64,000 nucleotides of DNA from contig NZ_JACAOR010000007.1 in assembly GCF_013386115.1 (NCBI RefSeq), forward strand, positions 396,702 to 460,701, given 5' to 3'. Each line of letters starts with the position of its first letter. The first letter of the stretch is position 1. The notes beneath the pieces were generated by a model. That model had not been told where the DNA came from. It was given only the letters and a program-made list of their open reading frames with translations, and ran no database searches. A program made the position numbers and the translations under genes. Positions 32,285-40,545 of the stretch are shown here, one piece after another. Origin of the DNA: Pseudomonas gingeri (GTDB taxonomy: Bacteria; Pseudomonadota; Gammaproteobacteria; Pseudomonadales; Pseudomonadaceae).

Positions 32285-33655
32285 TTGGATCTTTCACATG
32301 CCGCGTGGCTCGCCCACGACACCCGCCTGATCGTCTGCTGCCTGCTGGCCATCGCCACCATCATCGTGCTGATCAGCCTCACCAAGTTGCCGCCCTTCCT
32401 GTCCATCCTGATCGGCACTTTTGTCGCCGGGCTCGGCGCGTCCCTGCCGCCAGAGGAAGTGGCCAAGGCGTTCAGCAAAGGCGCTGGCAGCCTCCTGGGC
32501 GAAGCCGGGATCATCATTTCCCTGGGCGCCATGCTCGGCGCGCTGATGGCCGAATCCGGGGCCGCCGACCGCATCGCCTCGACGTTGCTGCGCCACGCCC
32601 GCGGCAAGTCGCTGCCCTGGGTGATGGCGCTGGTGGCAATGATCATCGGCCTGCCGCTGTTCTTCGAAGTCGGCCTGGTGCTGATGGTGCCGATCATCTT
32701 CGTGATCGCCCGGCAATCCGGCCAGCCGCTGCTCAAGGTGGCGATCCCGGCCCTCGCCGGCATGACCACCCTGCACGCGCTGATGCCACCTCATCCGGGG
32801 CCGCTGATCGCCGTCAGCGCCCTGCACGCCGACCTCGGCATGACCATGCTGCTGGGTTTGTGCATCGCCATTCCGGCGGTGATGCTCGCCGGCCCGGTGT
32901 ATGGCATCTGGCTGTCGAAGCGCCTGGATGTGAAGGAACCAGCGGAACTCGGCGCCCTGTTCACGGCGAAGGTCGAGACCCGGCGCAAGCCGAGCTTTGC
33001 CGTCTCGCTGCTGATCATTCTGTTGCCGGTGCTGTTGATGCTCGGCAGCACCCTGGCGAAAGTCGCCATGGCGCCGCAAAGCAACCTGGCGATCACCCTG
33101 AAGTTTCTCGGTGAACCGCTGATCGCCCTGGGCCTCGCGGTGATCGCCGCGGTGATCTGCCTCGGCTGGTCGATCGGCATGGCCCGCGACCAGGTCGGCA
33201 ACGTGCTGCGCAAGAGCCTCGCGCCGATTGCCGTGCTGTTGCTGACCATCGGCGCCGGCGGCGGGCTGAAGCAGACGCTGCTGGAAGCCGGGATCAGCGA
33301 CACCATCAGCAAGGTCGCCACCGGCGCGAACATGTCCTACGTGCTGCTGGCCTGGCTGATCGCCGTGGCCTTGCGTCAGGCGACGGGTTCGGCCACCGTG
33401 GCGACCACCACCACCGCGGGCATCCTGGCCCCGCTGATGGCGGGCCTGGCAACCACCCAGAGCTCCCTGGTGGCGCTGGCCATCGGTGCCGGCTCGGTAT
33501 TCTTCTGCCACGTCAACGATGCCGGCTTCTGGATGGTGCGCGAATACTTCGGCCTGCAACTCAAGCAGACCATCTGGGTCTGGTCGGTACTGCAGACCAT
33601 CGTCTCGGTGGTCGGGCTGATCGGCACGCTGCTGTTGTGGCAGTGGTTGCAATAA
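32285..33655 (+). CDS. GntP-family gluconate:proton symporter
   Basis: This permease of about 456 residues has 12-14 membrane segments. GntP/GntT family features are visible: TKLPPFLSILIGTFVAG, IGLPLFFEVGLVLMVPI, MPPHPGPLIA and FCHVNDAGFWMVREYFG. It imports gluconate or a related aldonate with protons. I start at TTG 32285 (LDLSHAAWLAHDTR), 7 bases after AGAAGGGG; the frame stays open to 32204 but that part is not homologous. Upstream, GTAACAAGATATTAC at 32257-32271 is a possible operator. No kinase or regulator for gluconate is adjacent, so galactonate or another sugar acid is possible. Confidence 0.88.
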   Translation: MDLSHAAWLAHDTRLIVCCLLAIATIIVLISLTKLPPFLSILIGTFVAGLGASLPPEEVAKAFSKGAGSLLGEAGIIISLGAMLGALMAESGAADRIASTLLRHARGKSLPWVMALVAMIIGLPLFFEVGLVLMVPIIFVIARQSGQPLLKVAIPALAGMTTLHALMPPHPGPLIAVSALHADLGMTMLLGLCIAIPAVMLAGPVYGIWLSKRLDVKEPAELGALFTAKVETRRKPSFAVSLLIILLPVLLMLGSTLAKVAMAPQSNLAITLKFLGEPLIALGLAVIAAVICLGWSIGMARDQVGNVLRKSLAPIAVLLLTIGAGGGLKQTLLEAGISDTISKVATGANMSYVLLAWLIAVALRQATGSATVATTTTAGILAPLMAGLATTQSSLVALAIGAGSVFFCHVNDAGFWMVREYFGLQLKQTIWVWSVLQTIVSVVGLIGTLLLWQWLQ

Positions 33656-33682
33656 ACATCGGCCCAGGTTGAACCCGGTCCC

Positions 33683-33757
33683 TGCAGGAGCCGGCTTGCC
33701 AGCGATAGCGATGTCACATTCACCGCCGCCATCGCTGGCAAGCCAGCTCCTACAGGT
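33683..33757. repeat. REPIN after the GntP gene
   Basis: REP ends CTGCAGGAGCCGGCTTGCCA and TGGCAAGCCAGCTCCTACAG face each other between the convergent GntP and acetyltransferase genes. Confidence 0.88.
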
Positions 33758-33782
33758 TTCGCGGGGTTTTCAGGATCGCTGT

Positions 33783-34268
33783 TCAGTCCTGCGAATAGGC
33801 GAAGTTCTTCAACACTTCGCCGTCCATCCGGTAGCGCACCCATTCACTCTGGGGTTGCGCGCCGATGGACTCGTAGAAGCGGATCGCCGGCTCGTTCCAG
33901 TCCAGCACACTCCACTCCAGGCGTCCGCAGTCGTTGGCACAGGCGATCTTCGCCAGATGCCGCAAGAGCTTCCTCCCCGCCCCCGCTCCGCGTTGTTGTG
34001 GCGAGACATAGAGGTCTTCCAGGTACAGGCCATTGCGCCCGAGCCAGGTCGAGTAGCTGAAGAAAAACACCGCGAAACCGACCGGCTCGCCGTCCCGCAG
34101 GCAGATCAGGCCGTGGGCCGTGGCGCCTTCGCCGAACAGGCTGCGCTCGATGTCGACGACACTGGCGATCACTTCGTGACGCGCCCGTTCGTAGTCCGCC
34201 AGTTCGGTGATAAAGGCCAGGATCTGCGGCGCATCGCTGGGCCGGGCTTCGCGTATTTCGAGGGACAT
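33783..34268 (-). CDS. GNAT-family N-acetyltransferase
   Basis: This 161-residue GNAT enzyme has the acetyl-CoA pyrophosphate loop QQRGAGAGRKLLRHLA near residue 95. The C-terminal WSVLDWNEPAIRFYESIGA resembles the spermidine/diamine acetyltransferase (SAT-like) subgroup. The acceptor may thus be a polyamine or similar amine. ATG 34268 (MSLEIREARP) follows GGAAG; a TTG at 34286 is a weaker alternative. It stands alone between a REPIN and the small membrane protein gene. Confidence 0.88.
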   Translation of the reverse strand: MSLEIREARPSDAPQILAFITELADYERARHEVIASVVDIERSLFGEGATAHGLICLRDGEPVGFAVFFFSYSTWLGRNGLYLEDLYVSPQQRGAGAGRKLLRHLAKIACANDCGRLEWSVLDWNEPAIRFYESIGAQPQSEWVRYRMDGEVLKNFAYSQD

Positions 34269-34331
34269 GGGCGCTTCCGGAATCAATGGAGACGCCCATG
34301 CTATTCGGATTGTGTTGCCGCTTGAATCATT

Positions 34332-34466
34332 TCAACGAAAATTCGTTCGCAACAGCAGGCAGGCCAGCAGCGTCAGGCCGAGGATCAGCCCTGCGCCCAC
34401 GCCCATCCCCAGCAGATGGGCAAGCAGCGCGCGGCTGGCCTGCCCCTGCTCGTCACGCCCGTCCAT
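34332..34466 (-). CDS. Possible 44-residue single-pass membrane protein
   Basis: A small frame starts at ATG 34466 inside the last codons of the DUF4865 gene (14-base overlap). It would encode MDGRDEQGQASRALLAHLLG followed by a strongly hydrophobic helix GAGLILGLTLLACLLL and a basic end RTNFR. GAGAG lies 9 bases upstream of the start. The membrane helix with a polar head and positive tail looks non-random, and overlap would allow translational coupling. I do not recognise a family. Confidence 0.45.
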   Translation of the reverse strand: MDGRDEQGQASRALLAHLLGMGVGAGLILGLTLLACLLLRTNFR

Positions 34467-35031
34467 GACGCCGGCTCTCGACACCGGGTTGGGCCAGGTA
34501 CAGCACTTCGTAGGCCTCGCTGGCACGACTGCGGTCCGGATGACCTGACGACAGGGTGATGCGCACCAGCCGCCAGCTCGCGGTATCCAGTGCCAGGAAG
34601 ACCGCGAAGGTATCTTCCTGGCGTAGAAGAGCCTGGTTGCGCTCGATCTCGCTTGCCAGCAACCGGGCGCGATCGGCTTCCGGGTCGACCGCCAGTTCTT
34701 CGCGGTACAGCGCCCGCGCCTCAAGCGCCGTGCCCAGCTGGAAATCCAGGGGCAACCAGGCCTCGATCTGCGGACGACCAAACGAATCGATCACCTTCTG
34801 GAACCGCTCATCCATCAGGAAGGCAGCGGCGGCGGCCGAATCCGACCACAGGTAGACCGACGCATACTGGTTGGCCGAGGCACCGAAGACGCCGCGCTCC
34901 CGGGCGATAAAAGCCTTGAACAGCAGGCCGCGGGCATCGTCCCAGAGCGGTCCGAGTTCAGCGGCACGGCGACGGATCAGATCCATGTCGTAGTTGGCGG
35001 GCAAGCGGTGGGAATACTGTTTGGCAAACAT
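34453..35031 (-). CDS. DUF4865 family protein
   Basis: This 192-residue protein starts FAKQYSHRLPANYDMDLIRR and contains GLLFKAFIARERGVFGASANQYASVYLW. Both are typical of DUF4865, a family of unknown function that often sits beside LysR regulators. It has no signal peptide or membrane segment. ATG 35031 follows AAGGAGC. It is divergent from a LysR gene 108 bases away, which probably controls it. The fold may be a dimeric alpha+beta barrel, but no catalytic residues are evident. Confidence 0.85.
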   Translation of the reverse strand: MFAKQYSHRLPANYDMDLIRRRAAELGPLWDDARGLLFKAFIARERGVFGASANQYASVYLWSDSAAAAAFLMDERFQKVIDSFGRPQIEAWLPLDFQLGTALEARALYREELAVDPEADRARLLASEIERNQALLRQEDTFAVFLALDTASWRLVRITLSSGHPDRSRASEAYEVLYLAQPGVESRRHGRA

Positions 35032-35105
35032 GATCGCGCTCCTTGGGAAAAACCGGTTGTGGAAAACCTGGAGCCAGCTTGCGCAAGGTCGATGATTACA
35101 ACAAG

Positions 35106-35139
35106 ATATCTACCGATATATGTGTGATAAGAGGTAGAT
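35106..35139. promoter_or_regulatory. Inverted repeats in the DUF4865/LysR control region
   Basis: ATCTACC (35108-35114) and GGTAGAT (35133-35139) are perfect inverted arms 18 bases apart, the second ending at the LysR start codon. The overlapping ATATC-TACC-GATAT (35106-35119) is a second palindrome. LysR proteins bind such sites between divergent genes and often repress themselves. Confidence 0.5.
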
Positions 35140-36006
35140 ATGACAGACATCAGCAGGCCTCTCGATATCGACACCGTCCAGGCCTTTGTCCTGATTGCCG
35201 ACTTCGCCAGCTTCACCCGCGCCGCCCAGGCACTGGACACCTCCCAGGCGGCCATCAGCCTGAAGCTCAAGCGTCTCGAGGAGCGCCTCGGCTATCGCTT
35301 GCTCGAGCGCACGCCACGGCATGTGCGCCTGACGCCTTCCGGCGAGCAATTCATCCAGGCGGCGCGGACCCTGCTCCAGGCCCATGAACGCGCCCTCGGC
35401 GACATGAGCGCGCCGCCGAGCCGACGCTTGATCATCGGTATCAGCGATCATGTCGCCGGGCCCGACCTGCCGGTGCTCCTGAGCCGACTGGCCCATTACG
35501 ATCCGTTGCTGATCATCGAGGTGCGCATCGCATCGTCCCGGGACCTGAGCGCGTCCTTCGACCGCGGCGAGCTGGACGCGGCCATCGTGCGCAGCGAGGG
35601 CGACCGCCACGACGGTGAAGTGCTGGTGGTCGAGCGCTTCGGCTGGTTCGCCGCGCCGACCTGGCAGCATGTGCCGGGTAGCGTACTGCGCCTGGCAACC
35701 ATGGCCGCGCCGTGCGGCGTGCGCCACCTGGCGGTACGGGTGCTGGACGACGCCGCAATTGCCTGGACCGAAGTGTTTATCGGCGGCGGCGTCATGGCGG
35801 TGGGCGCGGCGGTCAGTGCCGGGCTCGGCGTCGCCGCGCTGGCAAGGCGGGTGGCTCCGGCCGGTGCTGTCGAAGTCGGCGAACAGCTGGGACTGCCGGC
35901 GTTGCCGGTGACCGAAATCATCCTGCATTCACGGCCCACGGACGCCCGCTCCCAGGAGACACTGCGGGCCTTGAGCGCGGCGTTCCGGGGTGTGCTGGAG
36001 CGTTGA
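35140..36006 (+). CDS. LysR-family transcriptional regulator
   Basis: This 288-residue regulator has the LysR winged helix at residues 9-68 (AFVLIADFASFTRAAQALDT ... AISLKLKRLEERLGYRLLER) and a periplasmic-binding-like effector domain after residue 90. ATG 35140 follows AGAGG. It is divergent from the DUF4865 gene, the usual arrangement for a LysR regulator and its target. The inducer is unknown. An inverted repeat directly before its start suggests autorepression. Confidence 0.92.
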   Translation: MTDISRPLDIDTVQAFVLIADFASFTRAAQALDTSQAAISLKLKRLEERLGYRLLERTPRHVRLTPSGEQFIQAARTLLQAHERALGDMSAPPSRRLIIGISDHVAGPDLPVLLSRLAHYDPLLIIEVRIASSRDLSASFDRGELDAAIVRSEGDRHDGEVLVVERFGWFAAPTWQHVPGSVLRLATMAAPCGVRHLAVRVLDDAAIAWTEVFIGGGVMAVGAAVSAGLGVAALARRVAPAGAVEVGEQLGLPALPVTEIILHSRPTDARSQETLRALSAAFRGVLER

Positions 36007-36251
36007 CCGCGCGGCAAGGGTTGATGTGGGTCCGGCAACTTCCCGAATCCAGGTCACTACATCAATCCGACGTATACGAGGCCCGTACAGACAGGGAAAA
36101 TTCCTTCCCGGAGAAAATCGAAAACACTTGATAGCCAAATGCCTTCATGGTTTAAAGGCCGGGCCTGAAAGATGTCCGGAGCGGCGAACACGTCTTTGCC
36201 GCGGCGCACCTGAGTAGGGAATAACTCGAGTTCAAGACCAAGGAGCATTCA

Positions 36252-36854
36252 ATGCGCTTTATCCATTTGTGGCTGCTGGCCGCCGCTGCACTGCTGGGCG
36301 GCTGTGCCGGCAACCCGATGCAGGTAGCCCCCACGCAAACCATCCCAACCGCCGAACCGACCGCCGCCCAGGTGGTGTTCATGCGCTCGTCGTTCGTCGG
36401 CAAGATCATCGATGCCTCGCTGTATGACGTCACCTGCGGCCAGACCCGGTTTATCGGAATCATGGCCAACGGCAGCAAGATCAACTACCCGACCACCCCG
36501 GGCAAGCACACCTTCATGGTGGTCTCCGAAGCCGCCGACTTCCTCGAGGCCGACCTGGCCCCGGGCAAGACCTACTACAGCGTCGTGACGCCACGCATGG
36601 GTGCCTGGAAAGCCCGCTTCTCGCTGTGGCCGGTCAGTAGCGACAGCAAGGCCGAGTTCAGCGCCGGCAGCAAGGACGTCACCGATCTGATCAAGAACAC
36701 CGAACTGGTCGACAACTCGCCGAAATCGCTGTCGTGGTTCGAGAGCAACAAGGGCAGCGTGGAAGAAAAACGCGCCGATTACTGGCCGGTCTGGCAGCAG
36801 AAGAGTCCCGAGGACCTGGCCAAGCGTACATTGCACCCGCAGGATGGCATCTAG
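36252..36854 (+). CDS. DUF2846-like lipoprotein
   Basis: This 200-residue protein has a lipoprotein signal with lipobox LLGGC near residue 18 (MRFIHLWLLAAAALLGGCAG). Residues after the cysteine are Ala and Gly, so outer-membrane sorting is expected. The body (VVFMRSSFVGKIIDASLYDV ... GKHTFMVVSEAADFLEADL ... YYSVVTPRMGAWKARFSLWP) fits DUF2846, a beta-rich family of unknown function. ATG 36252 follows AAGGAGC. A 245-base region upstream is free of genes and should hold its promoter. It is convergent with lpxO. Confidence 0.85.
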   Translation: MRFIHLWLLAAAALLGGCAGNPMQVAPTQTIPTAEPTAAQVVFMRSSFVGKIIDASLYDVTCGQTRFIGIMANGSKINYPTTPGKHTFMVVSEAADFLEADLAPGKTYYSVVTPRMGAWKARFSLWPVSSDSKAEFSAGSKDVTDLIKNTELVDNSPKSLSWFESNKGSVEEKRADYWPVWQQKSPEDLAKRTLHPQDGI

Positions 36855-36890
36855 TTGATCGCCCCTGGCGACCCATTGCGGAACGCTTGA

Positions 36891-36930
36891 AAAAAATCGG
36901 CCGGACTCCCGTTGGGAGCCCGGCCGATTC
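36891..36930 (-). terminator. Terminator for lpxO, shared with the lipoprotein gene
   Basis: AATCGGCCGG-CTCCC-GTTG-GGGAG-CCGGCCGATT forms a long stem with one mismatched pair between the convergent lipoprotein and lpxO genes. On the minus strand it is followed by a run of T residues, which makes it a strong terminator for lpxO. On the plus strand the tail is poorer. Confidence 0.88.
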
Positions 36931-36958
36931 ATTGCTGCAATCGATCGCGGAAATGGCG

Positions 36959-37858
36959 CTAGATCAGCAGGAACAACGCCAGCAGGCCACCGAAGATCGC
37001 CCACTTTTCCAGATAATAGCGGGTGCGATTGGTCTTCTTCAGCGCCTTGCCGCGCAGGCGGATGCCGTACAGTTTGGTGAAGGCCTTGTTGATCCCGCCG
37101 GTCTTGTCGCCGTCGCCATTGGGCGCCGCGGCCGCCGCCATCACGTTGCGGCTGAACCAGCGGTTGAACGCCGCCGCCCAGCGATATTTCATTGGCCGTT
37201 CGATATCGCAGAACAGGATCACGCGGTCCTTGTCGGTGGTGTTTTCCGCGTAGTGGATAAAGGTCTCGTCGAACATCACCGGCTCGCCGTCGCGCCAGTG
37301 GTAGTTCTGGCCGTCGACGTTGATGTAGCAACCCGCGTCGTTCGGCGTTTCCAGCCCCAGGTGGTAGCGCAGCGAACCGGCATACGGATCGCGGTGACGG
37401 ACCAGCTTCGAACCCGGCGGCAATTCGGCGAACATCGCCGCCTTGACCGTGCCGATGCCGTTGAGCAGCTCGGTGGTACGCGGGCAGAGCTCCAGGGCGG
37501 AGGGATGATTGTCGCCATACCACTTCAGGTAGAAGCGTTTCCAGCCGGTCTTGAAGAAGGAGTTGAAACCGACATCGTCGGGCCGCTCGGATTTCTTGAT
37601 TTCACCCGCCCGCAGCAAGGCCAGGGCCTCCTCGCGGATCGCCTGCCAGTTGTCCTGCAACGGCTTGAGTTCGGGGAAGTCCGTCGTCTGCAGGTACGGT
37701 CGGCTGGGGATCTTCGAAAACAGGTAGAGGAAGCAGTTGATCGGTGCCAGGAAGCTGGAGTGGTCGCTCAGTTGGCGGCCCAGCTTGTGCCGGACTTTAC
37801 CGCGCAGGTGTACATACGCGATGGACAATACGTAAACAGCAATGATGATGAGTTTCAC
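36959..37858 (-). CDS. lpxO: Lipid A hydroxylase (aspartyl/asparaginyl beta-hydroxylase family)
   Basis: LpxO is an iron(II)/2-oxoglutarate dioxygenase that adds a 2-OH to a secondary acyl chain of lipid A at the inner membrane. The 299-residue protein starts with a membrane helix (VKLIIIAVYVLSIAYVHLRG) and has a hydrophobic C-terminus (WAIFGGLLALFLLI). Iron ligands are visible in LVRHRDPYAGSLRYHLG and DETFIHYAENTT. I take GTG 37858 as start because the family begins (M/V)KLII; an ATG at 37897 would add 13 residues. It stands alone, ending at a strong terminator. Confidence 0.93.
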   Translation of the reverse strand: MKLIIIAVYVLSIAYVHLRGKVRHKLGRQLSDHSSFLAPINCFLYLFSKIPSRPYLQTTDFPELKPLQDNWQAIREEALALLRAGEIKKSERPDDVGFNSFFKTGWKRFYLKWYGDNHPSALELCPRTTELLNGIGTVKAAMFAELPPGSKLVRHRDPYAGSLRYHLGLETPNDAGCYINVDGQNYHWRDGEPVMFDETFIHYAENTTDKDRVILFCDIERPMKYRWAAAFNRWFSRNVMAAAAAPNGDGDKTGGINKAFTKLYGIRLRGKALKKTNRTRYYLEKWAIFGGLLALFLLI

Positions 37859-38050
37859 GGGCGTCGTCACAGAAGTCGGAGAATACGCTGACTTCACCCG
37901 ACCACCAGCCTTGGAGCAGAGCCTCCGGAGGCTGGGTATCGAGAAAAGTAGCCAACGTACTAGGGTAGAACAGCCGCTGCCGTGGTTTCCAGCACTTCCT
38001 ACTTAAGCAGAAGACAAAAGCGCAATCTATTACAGATTTTTCTTACATCC

Positions 38051-38977
38051 TTACGACTTCAGCCCCGCGACCAGGACATCCACTTCGTCAGCACCCGGCG
38101 AGGTTGCCGGCCCCCAGCGGGTCACCGCCAGGGCCGCCGCCGCATTGGCGCGAAGGGCTGCCTGGGCAGCATCGAGCCCCGCCGCCAGCCCGGCGAGGAA
38201 CACGCCGGAATGAGCGTCGCCGGCACCATTGGTATCCACCGCCGTCACCTTGAAGCCGGGGATATGCCGGCGCTCCCCGTGCCGGCTGATCCAGCAACCG
38301 TCCGGGCCGTCGCGCACCAGCAGCAGGGCACCGTCGGACAGACGCCGCGTCAGGCTGTCCAGAGAGCCGGCAATATCCACGGCGCCGGTAAAGCGCAGGG
38401 ATTCGACACTGTTGCTGGTCCAGATATCGATACGCGGCAGCAGAGCCGCCATGGGTGCCGAGTCCGGCGCGTTGACCAGCGGCCCCGGATCGAACACCAC
38501 CGCCACTTCCCTCGGCAAGGCCAGCACCCAGTCCAGCAGCGCCTGCACCTTGTCCGGGTATTGCAGGCTGTAGCCGCTGACGTAGACATAGTCGTCGGCC
38601 TGCACCGCAACCCGCGCCAGATCGGCGGCCGAGAGCCCGCCTTCGGCGCCGATATGGGAAATGAAGGTGCGCTCGGCACTGGCTTCGGTCAGGGACACGC
38701 AGAGCCCGGTGTCCTTTTCCTTGTCGCTGTCGAGGGCGATCTCGACCCCTTCCGCCACCATCGCCTGACGGGCCAGTTCGCCGAAGCGGCCGTTGCCGTG
38801 ACGACCGAGGTAGACCACCGCCAGGCCGTTGCGCCGGGCGGCGGCCATCACATTGAAACCGGCACCGGCTTCGAAGCTGGCGGCATTGGCCAGGGCGTCA
38901 CCACCACTGACCGGCAACTGGTCGAGGGAAATGACCAGGTCAACCATGACCTGGCCGGTATGCAGCAATCTAGCCAT
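38051..38977 (-). CDS. PfkB/ribokinase-family carbohydrate kinase (YegV-like)
   Basis: This 308-residue kinase has the two PfkB signatures: FEAGAGFNVMAAARRNGL near residue 40 and DTNGAGDAHSGVFLAGLAAG near residue 245, with the catalytic base aspartate in GAGD. It phosphorylates a sugar or nucleoside-like substrate in the cytoplasm. ATG 38977 lies inside the end of the permease gene (8-base overlap; the alternative ATG 38983 overlaps by 14), so the two are translationally coupled. The operon with a permease, an ADP-ribosylglycohydrolase-like enzyme and a GntR regulator resembles E. coli yegTUVW, whose substrate I do not know. Confidence 0.88.
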   Translation of the reverse strand: MARLLHTGQVMVDLVISLDQLPVSGGDALANAASFEAGAGFNVMAAARRNGLAVVYLGRHGNGRFGELARQAMVAEGVEIALDSDKEKDTGLCVSLTEASAERTFISHIGAEGGLSAADLARVAVQADDYVYVSGYSLQYPDKVQALLDWVLALPREVAVVFDPGPLVNAPDSAPMAALLPRIDIWTSNSVESLRFTGAVDIAGSLDSLTRRLSDGALLLVRDGPDGCWISRHGERRHIPGFKVTAVDTNGAGDAHSGVFLAGLAAGLDAAQAALRANAAAALAVTRWGPATSPGADEVDVLVAGLKS

Positions 38978-40436
38978 TGGCATTCTCTACAAAGGCCGCA
39001 CGACGATCCGCCGCGCCGCCGAGCAGGCCATAGATACCGCCTGCCACGAGGAAGGTGACGATCCAGCCCAGGCCGTTGTGACCCAGCCAGGAATCGGACA
39101 GGAAACCACGGAACCAGATGTTCTCCGCCGTGGTGCCGATGGTGGTGAAACTGAAACCCAGCACGATGGCTACGGCCCAGGCACCGAACGCACGCCATTC
39201 CACACCCCCGCGATACCAGTAGGCGCTGGTCGGACTGACGTCCAGCAGGTCCTTGGCGCTGTAGACATGGCGATGCAGCAGGTCGACCACGAAGATCCCG
39301 ACCCAGGCGGTGATCGGCACGGCCAGCAGCGAGATAAAGGTGATGAACGGGCCGTAGAAGCTGTCGGCGATCAGCATGAAGTAGATGGAGCCGGCGAAGA
39401 TCGCCACGATATCGACGATCACCGCATGCACGCGCTTGACCCTCAGGCCGAGGGTCAGGGTGGTCAGGCCGGCCGAATACACCGAGAGGTTGTTCGACAG
39501 CAGCAGGCCGCCGAATGCGGTGATCAGGTACGGCACCGCCATCCAGGTCGGCAGCATGTCGCGGATCGCGATGATCGGGTCGGTGGCTTGTGCCAGGTCA
39601 TGGTTGCCCACCGACAGCAGGCCGCCGAGGGTGATCAGCAGCACCAGCGGGATACCCGCACCGAAGGCCGCCGAAGCGACGAGACGCGCAGCCTTGACGC
39701 TCTTGTGCTGGTAGCGCGACATATCCGCCCCGGCGTTGGCCCAGCCGATGCCGGTGCCCGCCGCCATGGTACCGATACCGATGATCATCGCGCTCATCGG
39801 CGCCGGCGTGGCGTTGAACACCGCGCTCCAGTCGATGGTGGCGCAGAGGAAGCCGCCGACCAGGATATTCAGGGCGCCGAAGACGTAGGTCGCCCACTTC
39901 TGGATCACCAGCAAGGTGGCGTGGCCCAGGCCGGAAACCGACAGGGTCAGCAACACGAAGATGGCGATGAACAGCAACGTCAGCGCGGGTGCGCTCTTGG
40001 CTTCGACCGGCGAGTGGAACAGGATCGAACACAGCGACAGCAGCACAAAGGCCGCCGTGGTCGTATTGACCGTTTCCCAGCCCAGACGCGACATCAGCGA
40101 AACGATGGTCGGACCGATATTGCCACGCACCCCGAAGATCGCCCGCGACAGCGTCAGGCTCGGTGCCCGGCCGCGGCGACCGGCGATGGAGATGACCCCC
40201 ACCACGGCGAAGGAGCCCGCCGCGCCGATGATGGCGACAATGATCGCCTGCCAGATCGCCAGGCCGCGAAAGGCCACCAGGGTCGCCCCCAGCGGCAAGC
40301 CGAGAATACTGATGTTGGCGGCGAACCAGACCCAGAACAGCTGCAGGGGATGGCCGTTGCACTCCGCTTCGGGAGCCGGTTCGATACCGCGGGTTTCCAG
40401 TTGCCCGGCACTTTGCCCGGCGTTTGATGAGGTCAT
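38970..40436 (-). CDS. NCS1-family permease (purine-cytosine permease type)
   Basis: This 488-residue transporter has about 12 membrane helices. NCS1 features are FWVWFAANISILGLPLGATL near residue 35, AIFGVRGNIGPTIVSLMSRLGW, and GIGWANAGADMSRY. NCS1 proteins take up nucleobases, hydantoins, allantoin, thiamine or nucleosides with protons or sodium. ATG 40436 follows AGGAGC at 9 bases. It is third in a four-gene operon after the GntR and glycohydrolase genes and overlaps the kinase gene. It replaces the MFS nucleoside-type carrier found in yegT, which suggests a nitrogenous base or N-ribosyl compound as cargo. Confidence 0.9.
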   Translation of the reverse strand: MTSSNAGQSAGQLETRGIEPAPEAECNGHPLQLFWVWFAANISILGLPLGATLVAFRGLAIWQAIIVAIIGAAGSFAVVGVISIAGRRGRAPSLTLSRAIFGVRGNIGPTIVSLMSRLGWETVNTTTAAFVLLSLCSILFHSPVEAKSAPALTLLFIAIFVLLTLSVSGLGHATLLVIQKWATYVFGALNILVGGFLCATIDWSAVFNATPAPMSAMIIGIGTMAAGTGIGWANAGADMSRYQHKSVKAARLVASAAFGAGIPLVLLITLGGLLSVGNHDLAQATDPIIAIRDMLPTWMAVPYLITAFGGLLLSNNLSVYSAGLTTLTLGLRVKRVHAVIVDIVAIFAGSIYFMLIADSFYGPFITFISLLAVPITAWVGIFVVDLLHRHVYSAKDLLDVSPTSAYWYRGGVEWRAFGAWAVAIVLGFSFTTIGTTAENIWFRGFLSDSWLGHNGLGWIVTFLVAGGIYGLLGGAADRRAAFVENANG

Positions 40437-40545
40437 GGTGTTCAGCTCCTGATGCCATTGTTGTGGTTGTGGGCAGTGCGGAAGGCGTAGTGAAACCCGG
40501 GCCACTCCGGCCCCCTTCTTCTGCAGTCCGTTGCGTTTTGTTTAT

